Below are positions 22,462-33,760 of a stretch of 64,000 bases of DNA, in pieces. Each line of letters opens with the position of its first letter. The stretch's first letter is position 1. A program made the position numbers and the translations under genes. A model generated the notes under the pieces. The model saw nothing but the letters and a program-made list of their open reading frames with translations. It had not been told where the DNA came from and did no database searches. The DNA comes from Megascapheus bottae (lineage: Eukaryota; Chordata; Mammalia; Rodentia; Geomyidae): the NCBI GenBank assembly GCA_024803745.1, contig JANJXV010000006.1, positions 42,443,001 through 42,507,000 of the forward strand, written 5' to 3'.

Positions 22462-24568
22462 TCCACGCATAAACGTTTATCTTTGGGGCTTAAACACAAA
22501 CACAAAAACAAAAACAAAACAGAGGATCTAACAGCACTATCCCAGCATAGTTCATTGCAACGTTCTTTCAGCCAACTGTGTGGGATTTAGAAGCTGCTAC
22601 TCCCACGAAGCTTTACCAAACCTCACTGAGTGCATTCAGTGCAATTCCAAATGGCACTTATGAAAACTAGAATCCAGTGAGACGCTGGTGCTTTCAGGTT
22701 GCTCTGCCCTCAATTGAGCAGCATCCCTGTAGTCCCGTGTGTCTTCTCTCAACACAATCTTCATGAATTCTATGGGGGAATCTGGACTATCTAGGAGTTC
22801 ATTCCTTGGTGCTTTAAATGGATAGCCTATGTGTTGATAGGGCTATAGGACATCATAATCCCTGTTCTGTCTGACATTCTTCTTCCAAAAACTGAGTATC
22901 TTCAGGACTGCCTTGAGGATGCTTCCAGAGCCCTGTTACATTGACATCCTATGTAGGTCACCTAAGGACTTTAGACTCAACATAGTTCTAAAAGTACTCT
23001 GAATCAGCTGAGTAGTTTGGCACAAGTACTCACTTCATAATACACCTATTATATTTTCCAGACAGATTTCATATCTGTTTCATTGATAAAATATTCTTGG
23101 ACTCCATCCTCATACAACCTGCTGTAAAACTCAACTTCCCAAGAAATGTATACTTATAAGTTGTTATCACAAGTCTGAATCAACATAAGAGATCATTACC
23201 TCTGTCTGTTTTCAGAAACACCCAGCCCCCTAAACCTCTTTAGATTCAAGAGAATAGTTAGGTTCTACAGATTTTCTTGTACATCTGCTCTAGGTCTAAA
23301 TATGTCCTCACCTGTGTCCTCCACTTCTGTCCTCCATGTCTAAGTTCTGAAGAAAGGTTTACTTTCATCTCCACCGTAACCATTTCTCATGTGCTTTTGA
23401 AACATGATTAGAAACCATTTGTATGGTCTCTAGCTTATGGAAACCATGTCTGGGCCCATGACATTTTTAGGGGGTAGAATCTAGTTTTTCCTAGGAGCCA
23501 CTCAAAGATGTGGGAACCTAAAGAAGTACCATGATTCTTGCTTTCAGGGACCTTTATGATCTTCTGACGCAAGGGAGAATAAACATATTTGCATCAAGGA
23601 GGTGAGGGAATTCAAGACACATTATCATGTAGCTTCTAATGGAATAGAAAATATTTCTGATAAATTACAGTTCTGCCATTTCCTTTTACTCACATTAGGT
23701 AAACTGTGGTAACATTCCCATAGTTAATTATATTTATGAAATAGATGTTTAGACCTTAACTAAACAGCCTTGGGTATTTAGCTTATTTACATGTGCTAAC
23801 TTCAGGAAGGTAGAGATTTTTGTCTCCAGTTCACTGAATATTTAGTGTGTACACTAATACCTGGAACAGCTGAGATAAGGGAAGACTAGTTATAGGGGAA
23901 AAATTAAGAAGGAAAGTGTTTGAAGGTAGACTTTTACTCTGATTTAATTTCTTTCCTACCTGAAAAAAAATCAAGATCTTTGTTTCCCCATTAAATTTTA
24001 TAAATGAGAGACAATCAAACCAATCCCACAAACAACCCTACTTCCAGCTAAAGATATTATCATATATTAACTTTTTCCCATTTTCTATTTGGGAAACATT
24101 TTATGTTCATGTGAAGTTATGTTACCCCCTATTGTGATTCTCTTATCTGGAGCAATCAATTTTAATATGTAACCTTATCAAATACTCTTGGAGATTTTTC
24201 AGTAAATATCATCTTTGGCTTTCCCTTTTCCTTATTGTTCCCTGTAACAGTAATTCTTTAAAAAAGTAAAATAAAAACAAATGCAACTAGTTCTCCCATG
24301 CTGGGCCTGCTCTCACAAATCCACAAAGACTGCATCTTATCAGACTCTGCTCTTGTAAATCCTTTTGCAACTACACAGTCCAAGTAGCTGCTGAGGGGTT
24401 GTAGCCAATCTGATATGAGCACCCTATTCTCATTCTTACCGTTTGGTAATAAAACATGTTGGGCACAGTATCCACTCCTTGCTCATTCTTGGCCTTCCCA
24501 GCCTTCTTTGCAGTTGGCTTGGATCTCATTACCTGGAACTATGCCATGGTAGATGAAACCAGAGGTAA

Positions 24569-24570
<2 letters not shown>
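22462..24570. other. Unique DNA, no gene recognised
   Basis: Over 2 kb with no identifiable transposon or exon. Confidence 0.5.

Positions 24571-24635
<65 letters not shown>
24571..24635. repeat. (TC)n microsatellite
   Basis: Thirty-two uninterrupted TC units. Flanking frames of Ser-Leu or Arg-Glu repeats are artefacts. Confidence 0.98.
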
Positions 24636-24639
<4 letters not shown>

Positions 24640-24811
24640 AACTTTGCCAGAATGACCCTCTTGGGCAGCACTTTGGGCTATGGGATCTGGTCAACCCAGT
24701 ACCATTTGGGGTGTAGCACAGTCTTTCTAATCACCCTGTCCACATTTTCACTTGATCTCTCCTGCCTCCTTCCTGCACATTCTTGGAACCAACAATGAAA
24801 AATTTCATCAA

Positions 24812-24988
24812 GAAGATCTGGTTTTGAGTCCTGATCTTGAGTAGTGTACTTCACCTCTGTAGGCCTCAGTTTCCTCAAGAAATAAAATACTTTCTTGAAC
24901 TAGTGGTTATGGGGATTACATGAGATAATAAACATAAAGGGCTAGATACTAGGTAACATTAAATAAGGAATCGCTATTATAGTATTGG
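24812..24988 (-). mobile_element. MIR SINE
   Basis: GGTTTTGAGTCCTGATCTTG, TGTAGGCCTCAGTTTCCTCA, GGATTACATGAGATAATAAA and GGGCTAGATACTAGGTAACA match MIR in reverse. Confidence 0.82.
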
Positions 24989-25009
24989 CTCTCTATTCAA
25001 ATCCAATTC

Positions 25010-25112
25010 CTCCCTTAATATAACAGCATTGATTTATAAAGCCCTTATTACAGGTGAGCCACAGTTCAAACTGCTTTATATGTATGAACTCATGGAATCC
25101 CAACTATTGTTG
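25010..25112 (+). mobile_element. MIR SINE fragment
   Basis: GCCCTTATTACAGGTGAGCC, AGTTCAAACTGCTTTATATG and TATGAACTCATGGAATCCC match the MIR 5' core (GTTCTAAGCGCTTTACATG-type). It lies opposite in orientation to the copy just upstream. Confidence 0.65.
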
Positions 25113-25267
25113 TCTATGATGATTTTCCATAACTCTTTCCCCTACTCCTCTTGAGAAAGATAGAATTATCTTTCTTTCATTATTTGCTTCTACAGAAAGG
25201 CTGTTTCCCAGACTTGTGGGTATTTTCTCATTTAAAAAAAAAAGGCAAAACAAAACAGACCAGAACA

Positions 25268-25512
25268 AGAAGCTAGGTGCCGATGGCTCATGCCTGTAAT
25301 CCTAACTATTCAGGAGGCTGAGCTCTGAGAATTGTGGTCCAAAACCTGCCAGATCATGAAAGGCAGTGAGACTCTTACCTCTTCTTAACCACCTAAAACC
25401 ACAGATGGTGCTATAGTTCAAAGTAGTAGAGGGCTAACCTTAAGCAAAAAAGTTCAGGGACAGTGCCCAGGCCCCAAGTTCAAGCCCCACAACTTCCCCC
25501 CACCACCCACAA
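25268..25512 (+). mobile_element. B1-ID composite SINE
   Basis: GGTGCCGATGGCTCATGCCT, GTAATCCTAACTATTCAGGA, GTGAGACTCTTACCTCTTC and GGGACAGTGCCCAGGCCCC. CAGAACAAGAAG upstream and CAGAACACAAGAAA downstream are a likely degenerate target-site duplication. Confidence 0.9.
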
Positions 25513-25599
25513 GAAAAACAACACAGAACACAAGAAATTAAGCTCTATTTGCTCAAGTTAGGACCATTTGTCCTGGGTAGAGACCTCATCACTGCATTC

Positions 25600-25762
25600 T
25601 GGCATGGTACTTCTCAGTCAGGGCTCTGCTTGACAGTTACCTGGGGAGCTTACCATAGTCTTCTCACAGGCCATAAACCCAGATCCATTAAATCACAGTC
25701 TTGGGGAGTGGAATTAGGACCTGCCTCTGAAAGTTTAATATGCATGAGAATCAACTGGTTAT
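25600..25762 (+). mobile_element. MER5-type hAT DNA transposon fragment
   Basis: GGTACTTCTCAGTCAGGGCT, ACAGTTACCTGGGGAGCTTA, TTAATATGCATGAGAATCAA follow the MER5A layout (TGGTTCTCAA...CACCTGGGGAGCTT...GAGAACCA-type). It is non-autonomous and ancient. Confidence 0.7.
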
Positions 25763-26468
25763 GTCATGATCTCACTTCCTTTAAAGCTCACAGATGGGGT
25801 AGATGGCATGGTCAGAGCAGCTACAATCAGTAACAAGGTCAGATTGGACCCTGCCGACTTCCTGCTTAGCAGTTTCCTACTAACGCAGTCAAAGTCTCTT
25901 TTGATTATATGTCTGGCTTCTCTCATTTTGGAATATAGACTTGTTGTGCTTGAACCTCTGTTCTCAGAGTAATATAGGACCAGCAGAAGAAAAAGATGGT
26001 AGCTCATACATGTTGTCAAGTCAAATATTTTGCTTTGAAACTTCATCCAGAACCCAGAGTTTAGAGATCAAAGATATACTACCACCAAATACCTAGGGAC
26101 CTCTTAAAATAGGAGCATTTCTCAATAGAGGCCTGTTCGTAATGCATGGGTCATTCTTTAGAGGGTCCTTAAAAATAGCCCATGAGGGAGCAGCCAGTTC
26201 TAATTTTATAGCTGTCACTTTCCTGCAGTAGTTGATGCCAAAGTTGCCTTCATCTGACCTAGAGACTGAATTCAACAGGAACATCCAACTCACCTGTCCT
26301 CTATCCACCTCTAGCACCCACAGTGTTTAATGAATGAGGTTTCTAAGCAAGGTGTATCTATTTGAAAAATTTCTTAAGTCATTTAAGTCCCATGGTTGCA
26401 AGCAAAACTAAATCCCCCTAGGAAAAAAAATGAAAGAACATGGTGCACCCTTCCCTAACTTCCTCATT

Positions 26469-26469
<1 letters not shown>
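25763..26469. other. Unique DNA
   Basis: Nothing recognised. A GACAG|GTGAGT donor-like site lies on the minus strand near 26290, without a partner that I trust. Confidence 0.5.

Positions 26470-26509
<40 letters not shown>
26470..26509. repeat. (TAA)n microsatellite
   Basis: Thirteen uninterrupted TAA units. Confidence 0.97.
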
Positions 26510-27898
26510 GGAGAAGAGACTGAAGTCAGCTGTTCTCTGAAGGGTCTTCTACTCAATAAGACTTCGTGTATTTTGAACTGAGATCAGGACATTCATCATT
26601 TTTTGAGACTCACACAAGCACAACTCAGAAGGTAATAATAATTTCCCAAATGTACATTGTTTGGTTCTCTTCTCACTTAAATCAATCTTATCCTTAAAGA
26701 TGACAAAGAGGGATAAAAATGGTTCTGCTGGATCACTGTTACAATAATCCAGAGAATTTTGGTGACCGGGGTGTTAAAACTGGTGAAAGATAGGTTCCAG
26801 TCCTAATTCTGCCATCTATGAGTCCCGAGAGGAAAAGAAATTAGATTTGTAATAAGTGAAATCATTTTCTCCTTTACTGAAAAGTTTCAAGTCCCCAGTA
26901 AGCAACAGATCCAATCAAGTAAAACATAACTATAAGATGAAATGAAAAAAATAAAACTTTTGTTCCATGTGGATTATTCTATCCATCAGCTCTCAGTGTG
27001 AGACAATTTAGAAGGCAGATAATAACTTATTTCTTCCTCTCTTCTATCCTCTGGAAAAGCAGCAGCTGTGATAAAGTGTTTTCTATGGAATGAATCTACA
27101 CTGTTCTGAGGAGCTAAGATTTAAGAGAGAACCTGGTTTGATTTCAGCAAGTTTCCTCTTGTTTAAAACCCAGCTCCTGAAACAAACCTGGAAAAAAACA
27201 GAAAATGTGGAGAAACTAAACTCATATTTAGTTTGGAAGTAAATGATCACATTCCAACTTTCATAGTAGTGAAACAAAGCTATAGAATGTTGTAACACTG
27301 AAGCCCTGGGGACTGAGAGGGATAAAAGAGGCCTTCCTGCCAGCCCAGTTCCTGGATTGAATCCTGGATTGGCCTCTGGTTGTTTCATGGCCTGAGTTTT
27401 GTGATAACAGCAGCTACATTGGTTTCTTTTCAAAAACACACAATAGGAACTTAATAAGTAAGTACTGGAGTGATTTTTGAAGCTTTGAATAAGTGAAGCC
27501 ATTAAAAAAATAATAAACCCTTTATATTAGCTACAATAAGTAGGCATTTTTCTGTGCACCCTAGCTTTGTTTTGTTTTTTTTTTAGATGCCTCTCTATTA
27601 GCTCGAAACCTGCTCCTTCCCTCCTCTCTCTCCACAGTCATTCCTGACGTGAACAGTACCGAATCTGCTTCTCACGGGTGGTCATTTGCCTTGGTAAAGA
27701 GGAAATGGTTAACTCCAAGATCACCTTGACTTCTATTGCTTATTCTCAGTACGAGCAAAATATTTCAACATAGATTCATGTATGCCAATTTTAAGTTTTA
27801 AGTTATATTTAGGATTGGCTGTTACTTTCAGAGGTCAAACTCAAGAGTCAGTAATAAGAAATTCTTTGCCTGGAAATTTTAAGCCAAATACATGTGTG

Positions 27899-27900
<2 letters not shown>
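26510..27900. other. Unique DNA with a 139-codon chance ORF
   Basis: The minus-strand frame 27083-27502 begins with ATG and has 139 codons, but it resembles no family and its composition is ordinary. A good polypyrimidine/acceptor lies inside it (near 27188), which I could not pair. Confidence 0.45.

Positions 27901-27952
<52 letters not shown>
27901..27952. repeat. (TG)n microsatellite
   Basis: About 25 TG units, potentially Z-DNA-forming, followed by TATGCATGTATGTGTG. Confidence 0.98.
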
Positions 27953-27954
<2 letters not shown>

Positions 27955-27970
27955 CATGTATGTGTGTAGA

Positions 27971-28038
27971 CAGAGGGAAGGAAAGAAGAAAAGAAGGAAG
28001 GGAAGGAGAGAGGAAAGGAGGAAAGAAGGAAGGAAAGC
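27971..28038. repeat. Polypurine (GGAA/GAAA) tract
   Basis: A near-pure G+A run starting AGAGGGAAGGAAAGAAGAAA lies 18 bp after the TG tract. Confidence 0.92.
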
Positions 28039-28289
28039 TGGATTTCATCCTTTCATCCTGCTTTTATGTTGGGGTATAGGCAATACTGGAACGTTTTAGG
28101 TTTGACTTTTCATTTCTTTTTCATAGGCTTTCTTTTAATTATCAATGTTGTATTTGATCATAAAGTATTGACACCATTAATATTTGTGCTGGATTAACTC
28201 ATATAGTTAACTAATGTAAGCTTCCAAAGTGAATATGTACCTTAAGGAAGTCTCTTCCTTTTCATTTTTCTTTTTTGTGCTATCAATTT

Positions 28290-28396
28290 TTTTCTTTTTA
28301 TTACTATCTTTCAGTAGTTGTACAAAGGAGTTGCCATTTGACGAAGCAGTTTATGAATATAGTATATCTTGATCAAGAAAGGTCATAAGTCAGTAT
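28290..28396 (-). mobile_element. L1 LINE 3' end fragment, antisense
   Basis: A T-rich start (TTTTTCTTTTTATTACTATC) is followed by AGTTGTACAAAGGAGTTGCC, GAAGCAGTTTATGAATATAG and TATATCTTGATCAA. These match the copy at 14073 and mark it as a dispersed repeat. Confidence 0.65.
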
Positions 28397-28399
28397 ATT

Positions 28400-29284
28400 G
28401 TGTTGATCAAATACCATTTTTCCTTTGATGTTCATGGACATATGTTAGATGTGTGTCTTAACTTTGTTAGAGAATTGATGCCCTTGTTGAAAAGTTTGGG
28501 AGGGTTACTGAAAGATTCTAATTCATTTTATATATCTAATTTGAATTGCATTATAGCAGTAAGGAAAGAAAATATATATTTATATATGTGTATATATACA
28601 TATATGTACATACACATATATATGCACATATATATAAATACATCTATATATGTCTGGAAAAAAAGAACTGAAACCAGCCACTGCAATCCTGCTAGTCAGA
28701 ATAGTCATCCTGTCTCACCCTCACCCATCTTCCTGCTACTGGAGTCCTATTCCAGTGGGTTTTCTGGAGGACAATCTGGTAGGGGGGTTAGAGGGCACTG
28801 GGTCTTCCCCTCTAGCTTTTAATTGCGCCTTCTTCACAAAAGCCGTTCTCTTTTCTCACCTTTGCTGTCTTGGCTCATCCTTCTGGCTCAGCTCCACCTG
28901 CTCTGTGGGTCCCAGACATGGAATCTGGTAAGTAAAGAGAGCATTTCTGGGGACCGTTACAGGCTACTGCGCGGTGGGGGGGCAGGAGGATGGGGATGGA
29001 AGGCAGGAACCAGACTCTAGTAGTCTTAAGAGGTGTTGCTTCTCTCTCACTAAAAATTATCAAAGTAAAAATGTAGAAATTACACGTCTTTTAAATGTCT
29101 GTCTTGCATGAACACACTTACACATGTACCAATAGCATGAATGAAAACATTTGACCCATTCCCCTCACTATCCAAAAACAAAAAATAATTCTTGTTTGTG
29201 GAACAATCTACAGCTTTCCCTTTGCTACTCCAAGCCTGTCAGTATACAGGCTTTAAAAAAAAAAAAAGAAAACAACCTCTTTGG
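28400..29284. other. Unique DNA with an AT-rich core
   Basis: Positions 28568-28652 are a TATA/CATA-rich simple repeat. A hydrophobic frame followed by CTG|GTAAGTAAAG (donor near 28926) was inspected and not accepted as an exon. Confidence 0.5.
28568..28652. repeat. (TA)/(CATA) imperfect repeat
   Basis: ATATATATTTATATATGTGT and related units alternate over about 85 bp. Confidence 0.9.
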
Positions 29285-29428
29285 CTTTTTGAGACCTTGT
29301 CTTGCTACATATTCCAGACTTGTCTGCCCTCCAACTTGCAGTGTAGCCAGGCTGGCCTCAAAATCATGATACTCCTGCATCTGCCCTTTGTCTGAAGGGA
29401 TTACAGGCATGTACAACCATGCCCAACT
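29285..29428 (-). mobile_element. B1-type SINE (7SL monomer)
   Basis: TTTTTGAGACCTTGTCTTGC, GCCAGGCTGGCCTCAAAATC, GGGATTACAGGCATGTACAA and CCATGCCCAAC are the reverse complement of a rodent B1 element. It lacks the ID arm. Confidence 0.85.
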
Positions 29429-30417
29429 CAAACCAGATCTCTTAATTTTCTCTGCCACCTTACCCCAGTTTAAGAATGCTGCATCTATTTAATTGTGCAA
29501 TCAACAATAGAGCTCTTTCTTTTTGGTGTTATCTATGCCAAAAACCACAAATGAAAATTATGGGGTATAATTGGGACTACAGGACCCCAAATAAGGGCTT
29601 CAAGGTTAACTGTCTATATGATAATCTCCCAAACCTAGAGAAGCAAGTACCATCCAGCAGCTTTGCAGGCCATAAATAAAGCGTTTCTGACTTTTATGTA
29701 TGTAAAGGCTCAACTACAAATGCTACATTAACATCTTTTCTGCATAACTCATGAGAGGCAAGTTACTCTTCTAAGAACTTTGTCCTTTTGTGGCTTATAC
29801 TTAAGGCACATGGACCCATACTTTGACTTACAGTTTGGAAAGAAAACTTGGAATTGAGCAATTTCTTGGAATATTGGGGTAACTACAAAAAGAAGGGGGT
29901 GGGTGGCGGGCCTGGTGGTTAGGCAAACAGCCAAAAGAGAAGTTTCCCGGAGACTGTTGGATCTATTCTCCATTCTGCTGGAAATACCGTCTCTTCGTTG
30001 AACTTGCCCATGCTATGAGCTATTATTCTTCCTAAATTTAAAAAGCTTACAGACCAGGCAGTGCTTTAAAATTGAGGTATTCACACAGCTTGTTTATATG
30101 CTGCACAGATTCCAACAGGAATGAGGACATAGGAAAAGTAAAGTTAGTTCTTTGGCTAGAAGTTTGTCCCTATAGTCATGAGGACACAGACAGGTAGATC
30201 TATCACTTTAATTTCAAGATGAAAATCCCTTTAGAATACTGGCAGACATTCAGCCCCTGCCAAATGGATTTGAAAGGACTGCGATTTCTCCTGCTGTCAG
30301 CTGGCTCTGGGTGAGGCGCTGGATTTACAGGAGCATCACCAATGGACCATCGCTCTTGACTTTGATGGAAGAAGGTAGCGAAGTTGAAGAGGATTAAAAA
30401 TAATTGCATCTGTATAC
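29429..30417. other. Unique DNA
   Basis: Nothing recognised. Confidence 0.55.
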
Positions 30418-30500
30418 AGAGTATCTTCTGAGTATCACTTCATGTGTATTACTTGCACTGTGTCAGTCATCTTTGTAAGATAAATAATAGTAGGAGAAGA
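30418..30500 (+). mobile_element. MIR SINE, 5' half (split)
   Basis: AGTATCACTTCATGTGTATT and ACTTGCACTGTGTCAGTCAT are degenerate MIR core. The second half appears after the LTR at about 30893. Confidence 0.45.
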
Positions 30501-30890
30501 ATTTGATGGTGTTTTCATTTTCGATTGCTGCTGTAACAAATTACTCTAAACATAATGGCTTGACTGAAGTCAGTTATCTTACTCTGCAGAAGTATGGGCT
30601 AAAATGAAGACATCAGGAGGCATGGTGCCTTTTCTAGCTTCTAGAAGCCATGTACAATCCTTAGTTCATGGTCCCCTGCCTCCATCTTGAAAGCTCACAA
30701 AGATTCATTCAGTGTTTTTTTTTCTCCACATAACTCTGATCTCTCCATGTGCAAGGACCCTGATAATTACACAGGGTTCACAAATCTATTATGGATAAGC
30801 TAGAGTAATCCTTTCATCTCTAGGCCATCTGATTTATGACCCTCGACATCTGCAAACCCTTTCCATATTGCCTCCTAGCTTTCAAGAGTT
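30501..30890 (+). mobile_element. MLT1-like MaLR LTR
   Basis: ATTGCTGCTGTAACAAATTA, CATAATGGCTTGACTGAAGT, TAGCTTCTAGAAGCCATGTA and TCATGGTCCCCTGCCTCCAT follow the layout of MLT1-type LTRs of the MaLR class. There is no internal gene. It appears to interrupt a MIR. Confidence 0.8.
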
Positions 30891-30892
30891 GA

Positions 30893-31027
30893 GATATAGA
30901 CATTATTAAAAAGGAAACATAATTCTTCCTCCATAGAAACTCAAAGGAGCCAAGGAGTTAAAGAAACTTGCCTATGATGGCACAGCTGATGTGGCAGCCG
31001 AGATAAGATTGATCAAAGCCTAATCTG
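30893..31027 (+). mobile_element. MIR SINE, 3' half (split)
   Basis: CATAGAAACTCAAAGGAGCC, AGTTAAAGAAACTTGCCTAT and GATGGCACAGCTGATGTGGC match the MIR 3' core (GAGGTTAAGTAACTTGCCC...GTCACACAGCTAG type). Confidence 0.7.
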
Positions 31028-31775
31028 AAAATAAGAATGGATGCTTGTGGAAAGAGAGGGGGGGTGGGGAATTTTTCTCTTCTGAAGAAATCAGTGTTAT
31101 ATAATGAATGTCCTGTTGGCTATAACTTGACTAGAAAAGGAGGAATGTGTGAGGTGACAACTCAATGTGGCTTTTCCCTTCATCTCAGAACTTAACCTGT
31201 CATTAGTTCAGATAAATCATCATGCACCAATTCACACTGGCCACACTTCTCATGTTGTCATCAAAGCCTAGGCCACTGAGAACAACCTCTTAACAGCCCA
31301 CACACAGATGTGGACTCAGGAAGGTATTTGTGTACATACAAATCCCCACAGCACGCAGAACACTACCATGATGCAAACTAAACAAGTAAGGCTCTTCTAT
31401 ATCATCCTGTGCAGGTTATATGGATCCAGATTCATGGATGGAATGGAGAGGGAGGAGGCAAATCAAGATTCATGTCAAGTAGACGTTTTCTCCCAGAAGC
31501 TTGAACTATCCAACAAGGAGACTTTGTCTCTAGAACTATCAAGCAGAGGCTGAAGGACCCATGACTCCACCCTTGAAAGCTATGTCCTATGCCTTCTTCC
31601 TCAGGATCCCACCTCTGCTTGTCTAGCATTTGCAAGGCATGGAGGGAATGAAAGAAGTGAAGGGCAGAAGCTCTTTAGCATTTCCTCTGTGACACAGGAA
31701 TAGGCATTTCCTAACACCCTTCCTCTTCCTACTCAAAAATCACAACATTTTAAAGGTCCAAAGCCTGATATACAG
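31028..31775. other. Unique DNA
   Basis: Nothing recognised. Confidence 0.55.
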
Positions 31776-31792
31776 AGAAAACTGAGCTTTAG

Positions 31793-32081
31793 CCAGGCAC
31801 GGTGGCTCATGCCTGTAATCCTAGCTACTCAAGAGGCTGAGATCTGAGGGTCAAGTTTCAAAGTCAGCCGGGGCACAAAAGGATCTGAGACTCTTAGCAC
31901 CAATTAAGCTCTAGAAAATGGGAAGTGAGGCTTGGCTCAAGGGTAGAGTGGTAGCCTTGAGCTGAAGAACTCAGGGATAATGCCCAAGCCCAGGTATAGG
32001 GTGGTAGCCTTGAGCTGAAGAGCTCAGGGACAGCGCTCAGGCCAAGTTCAAGCCTCATGACCCACAAAAAGAAAGGAAGAA

Positions 32082-32137
<56 letters not shown>

Positions 32138-32140
32138 AAA
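31793..32140 (+). mobile_element. Young B1-ID SINE with duplicated ID arm and perfect TSD
   Basis: It has the complete head CCAGGCACGGTGGCTCATGC. The ID arm is present twice in tandem: GGTAGCCTTGAGCTGAAGAA and GGTAGCCTTGAGCTGAAGAG about 56 bp apart. The tail is (AAAG)n, 32067-32140. It is flanked by a perfect 17-bp direct repeat AGAAAACTGAGCTTTAG (31776-31792 and 32141-32157). The intact duplication of the target suggests a fairly recent insertion. The same arm duplication is present in the minus-strand copy at 5459. Confidence 0.95.
32067..32140. repeat. (AAAG)n microsatellite in SINE tail
   Basis: About 16 uninterrupted AAAG units form the tail of the SINE. Confidence 0.97.
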
Positions 32141-32157
32141 AGAAAACTGAGCTTTAG

Positions 32158-32959
32158 GGTGAACTGGGCAACCCAACCAGCAACAGGATTGGTTCAGCAA
32201 CGTTCTATCCAGCACTGAGAATGGGCTTTACAGCCCAACCAGCAGGCCAAGTCGTGGAGAATTAAGGCTAATACTGCCTTAGTGTTAAATACTTTGTGGG
32301 AAAATCCAGCACAGCACATTTCCTCTTCTATTAGAAAAGAGGACTCTTTTGTGGAAAGGCTTTATAACCAGGAAAATTGCCTCTGGAGTACAGAAAGATG
32401 CCATCTGGGTCAGAGGCACTTGGAAACTGAAATGGCAGCAAGACAGGTGCACACACTTTCCCAGTGTGTCCTCTAATTGCACTTGAGCCACCCAGGAGAA
32501 GGAAACCTCATTCTGTGAGATTTCCAGTCATCCTGAGGTTCAGTAGTAGACGGAGTCCTTGGGGCCATGGACGACAGAATACTTTGTCTCTGTGAAACTA
32601 ACTGGTTGTTTTGGTTCTCAATGTTTGTACAAGTAGGATCCCTCTCTTAGCTGGTCTGGTTTGCCTTGTGAACCAGACTGGGAGGCACAAGGTTTTGAAG
32701 GGGAAGAATATAATTCTCTGTGCATTTAGCAGAATGTCAAAGTCTGCTCTTCCTCCTTCTGCCTTCATCAGACTGTGTGGACAGATGTGTGGTTTTCAAA
32801 AGGTAAGCTTTGAATTGGGCTAGAAAGTCTACAGCATGCCAATGAAGCTCTCAGCCCAAGTACTCAACCCTCTGCTTTATACCTCCTCAGCATTTTGATA
32901 TTTGTTGTGTAAGTGTTCATACGGTATGTTTCACTCACTTTTGATCTACTCATCTGCAG
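32158..32959. other. Unique DNA
   Basis: Nothing recognised. AAAAG|GTAAGC near 32801 is an isolated donor-like site. Confidence 0.5.
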
Positions 32960-33077
32960 ATGAAAGTGAAGAGGGTCAGATTCATCTGATGGCAGAGCTA
33001 AGTGCCATCCCCGGAAAGCCAGCTAAGTCTAAGATGAACTTCCTTCCAGGGACGCAGAGCAATAGGAATACAGATAG
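32960..33077 (+). other. Exon-like 118-nt segment, one open frame
   Basis: A pyrimidine-leaning acceptor (CACTTTTGATCTACTCATCTGCAG) precedes it and a good donor (GATAG|GTAAGAATC) follows it. One of three frames is open throughout, reading ESEEGQIHLMAELSAI and then PGKPAKSKMNFLPGTQ. The other two contain stops. The peptide is not one that I recognise, and an open frame of 39 codons is not rare. It could be a coding exon, a lncRNA exon or chance. Confidence 0.17.
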
Positions 33078-33760
33078 GTAAGAATCACCCTTGAAGAACC
33101 AAGCCAATGGGAATTTAACAGAACTCCCAAAGAGAATTTAAGCTGATCCTTCTGGAAATCAAGGGTCTTACTTAGTGCCTAAAGATATCAGCACAAGCAG
33201 GTGTCTGATTGAGCAGGGGTCTCTTTCTTCTCCAGCAGTAGCTGAGGTCAGGCCAGCAAGTAAGATGCTGCTGTGTGGGTGAGTTCATTCCCTGCCTGGG
33301 CCTCACAACATGACATATGGTCTCTGCTACTTGTCACCCTGCCTGTGAATAGGGGAAACTAATGTTTCTCCACAAAGAGCTGGTCGAAGGAGGGACTTTC
33401 ACCTAGTCAGAGGTGAGGGATTTAGGCAGCTTGAGGAGTATACTTAGGTTTACCTAACATCAGAGGTTATGGGTTCTGTTAAAATGATGGGAAACTGAAA
33501 TGGAAAATGGGAAGCAGTATGAGGGTTCCACAGGATCCTCCAAAGAAACTTGACAGAGGATCTCAAATACCTGTATGTACTTTAGACTACTTGCAGCCTA
33601 ACTCACTGTAGTCAAGAAAGGGAAATAACTTAATTTTAAATAATAGAAGAGTGGATAACAAAGTATACAATATACATACAATGGAAAGTATTCTACTTTC
33701 AAAAGGAAGGAAATTCTGTCCCCTGCTACCACAAAGATAAACCTTGGAAATATGCTAAGT
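33078..33760. other. Unique DNA
   Basis: Nothing recognised. Confidence 0.55.

Noticed and set aside
24456..24798. Several frames across the TC tract
   Set aside because: Ser-Leu and Arg-Glu runs are microsatellite translation.
26285..26300. Minus-strand donor-like GACAG|GTGAGT
   Set aside because: A lone site with no credible acceptor or open exon upstream.
27083..27502. 139-codon minus-strand ORF beginning with ATG
   Set aside because: No recognisable motif. It overlaps an isolated acceptor-like site, but no partner donor or conserved peptide is apparent.
28823..28925. Hydrophobic, signal-peptide-like frame followed by a GTAAGTAAAG donor
   Set aside because: The frame starts at TTG, no acceptor or ATG exon start is convincing, and the frame is not a known leader. 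A chance donor is likely.
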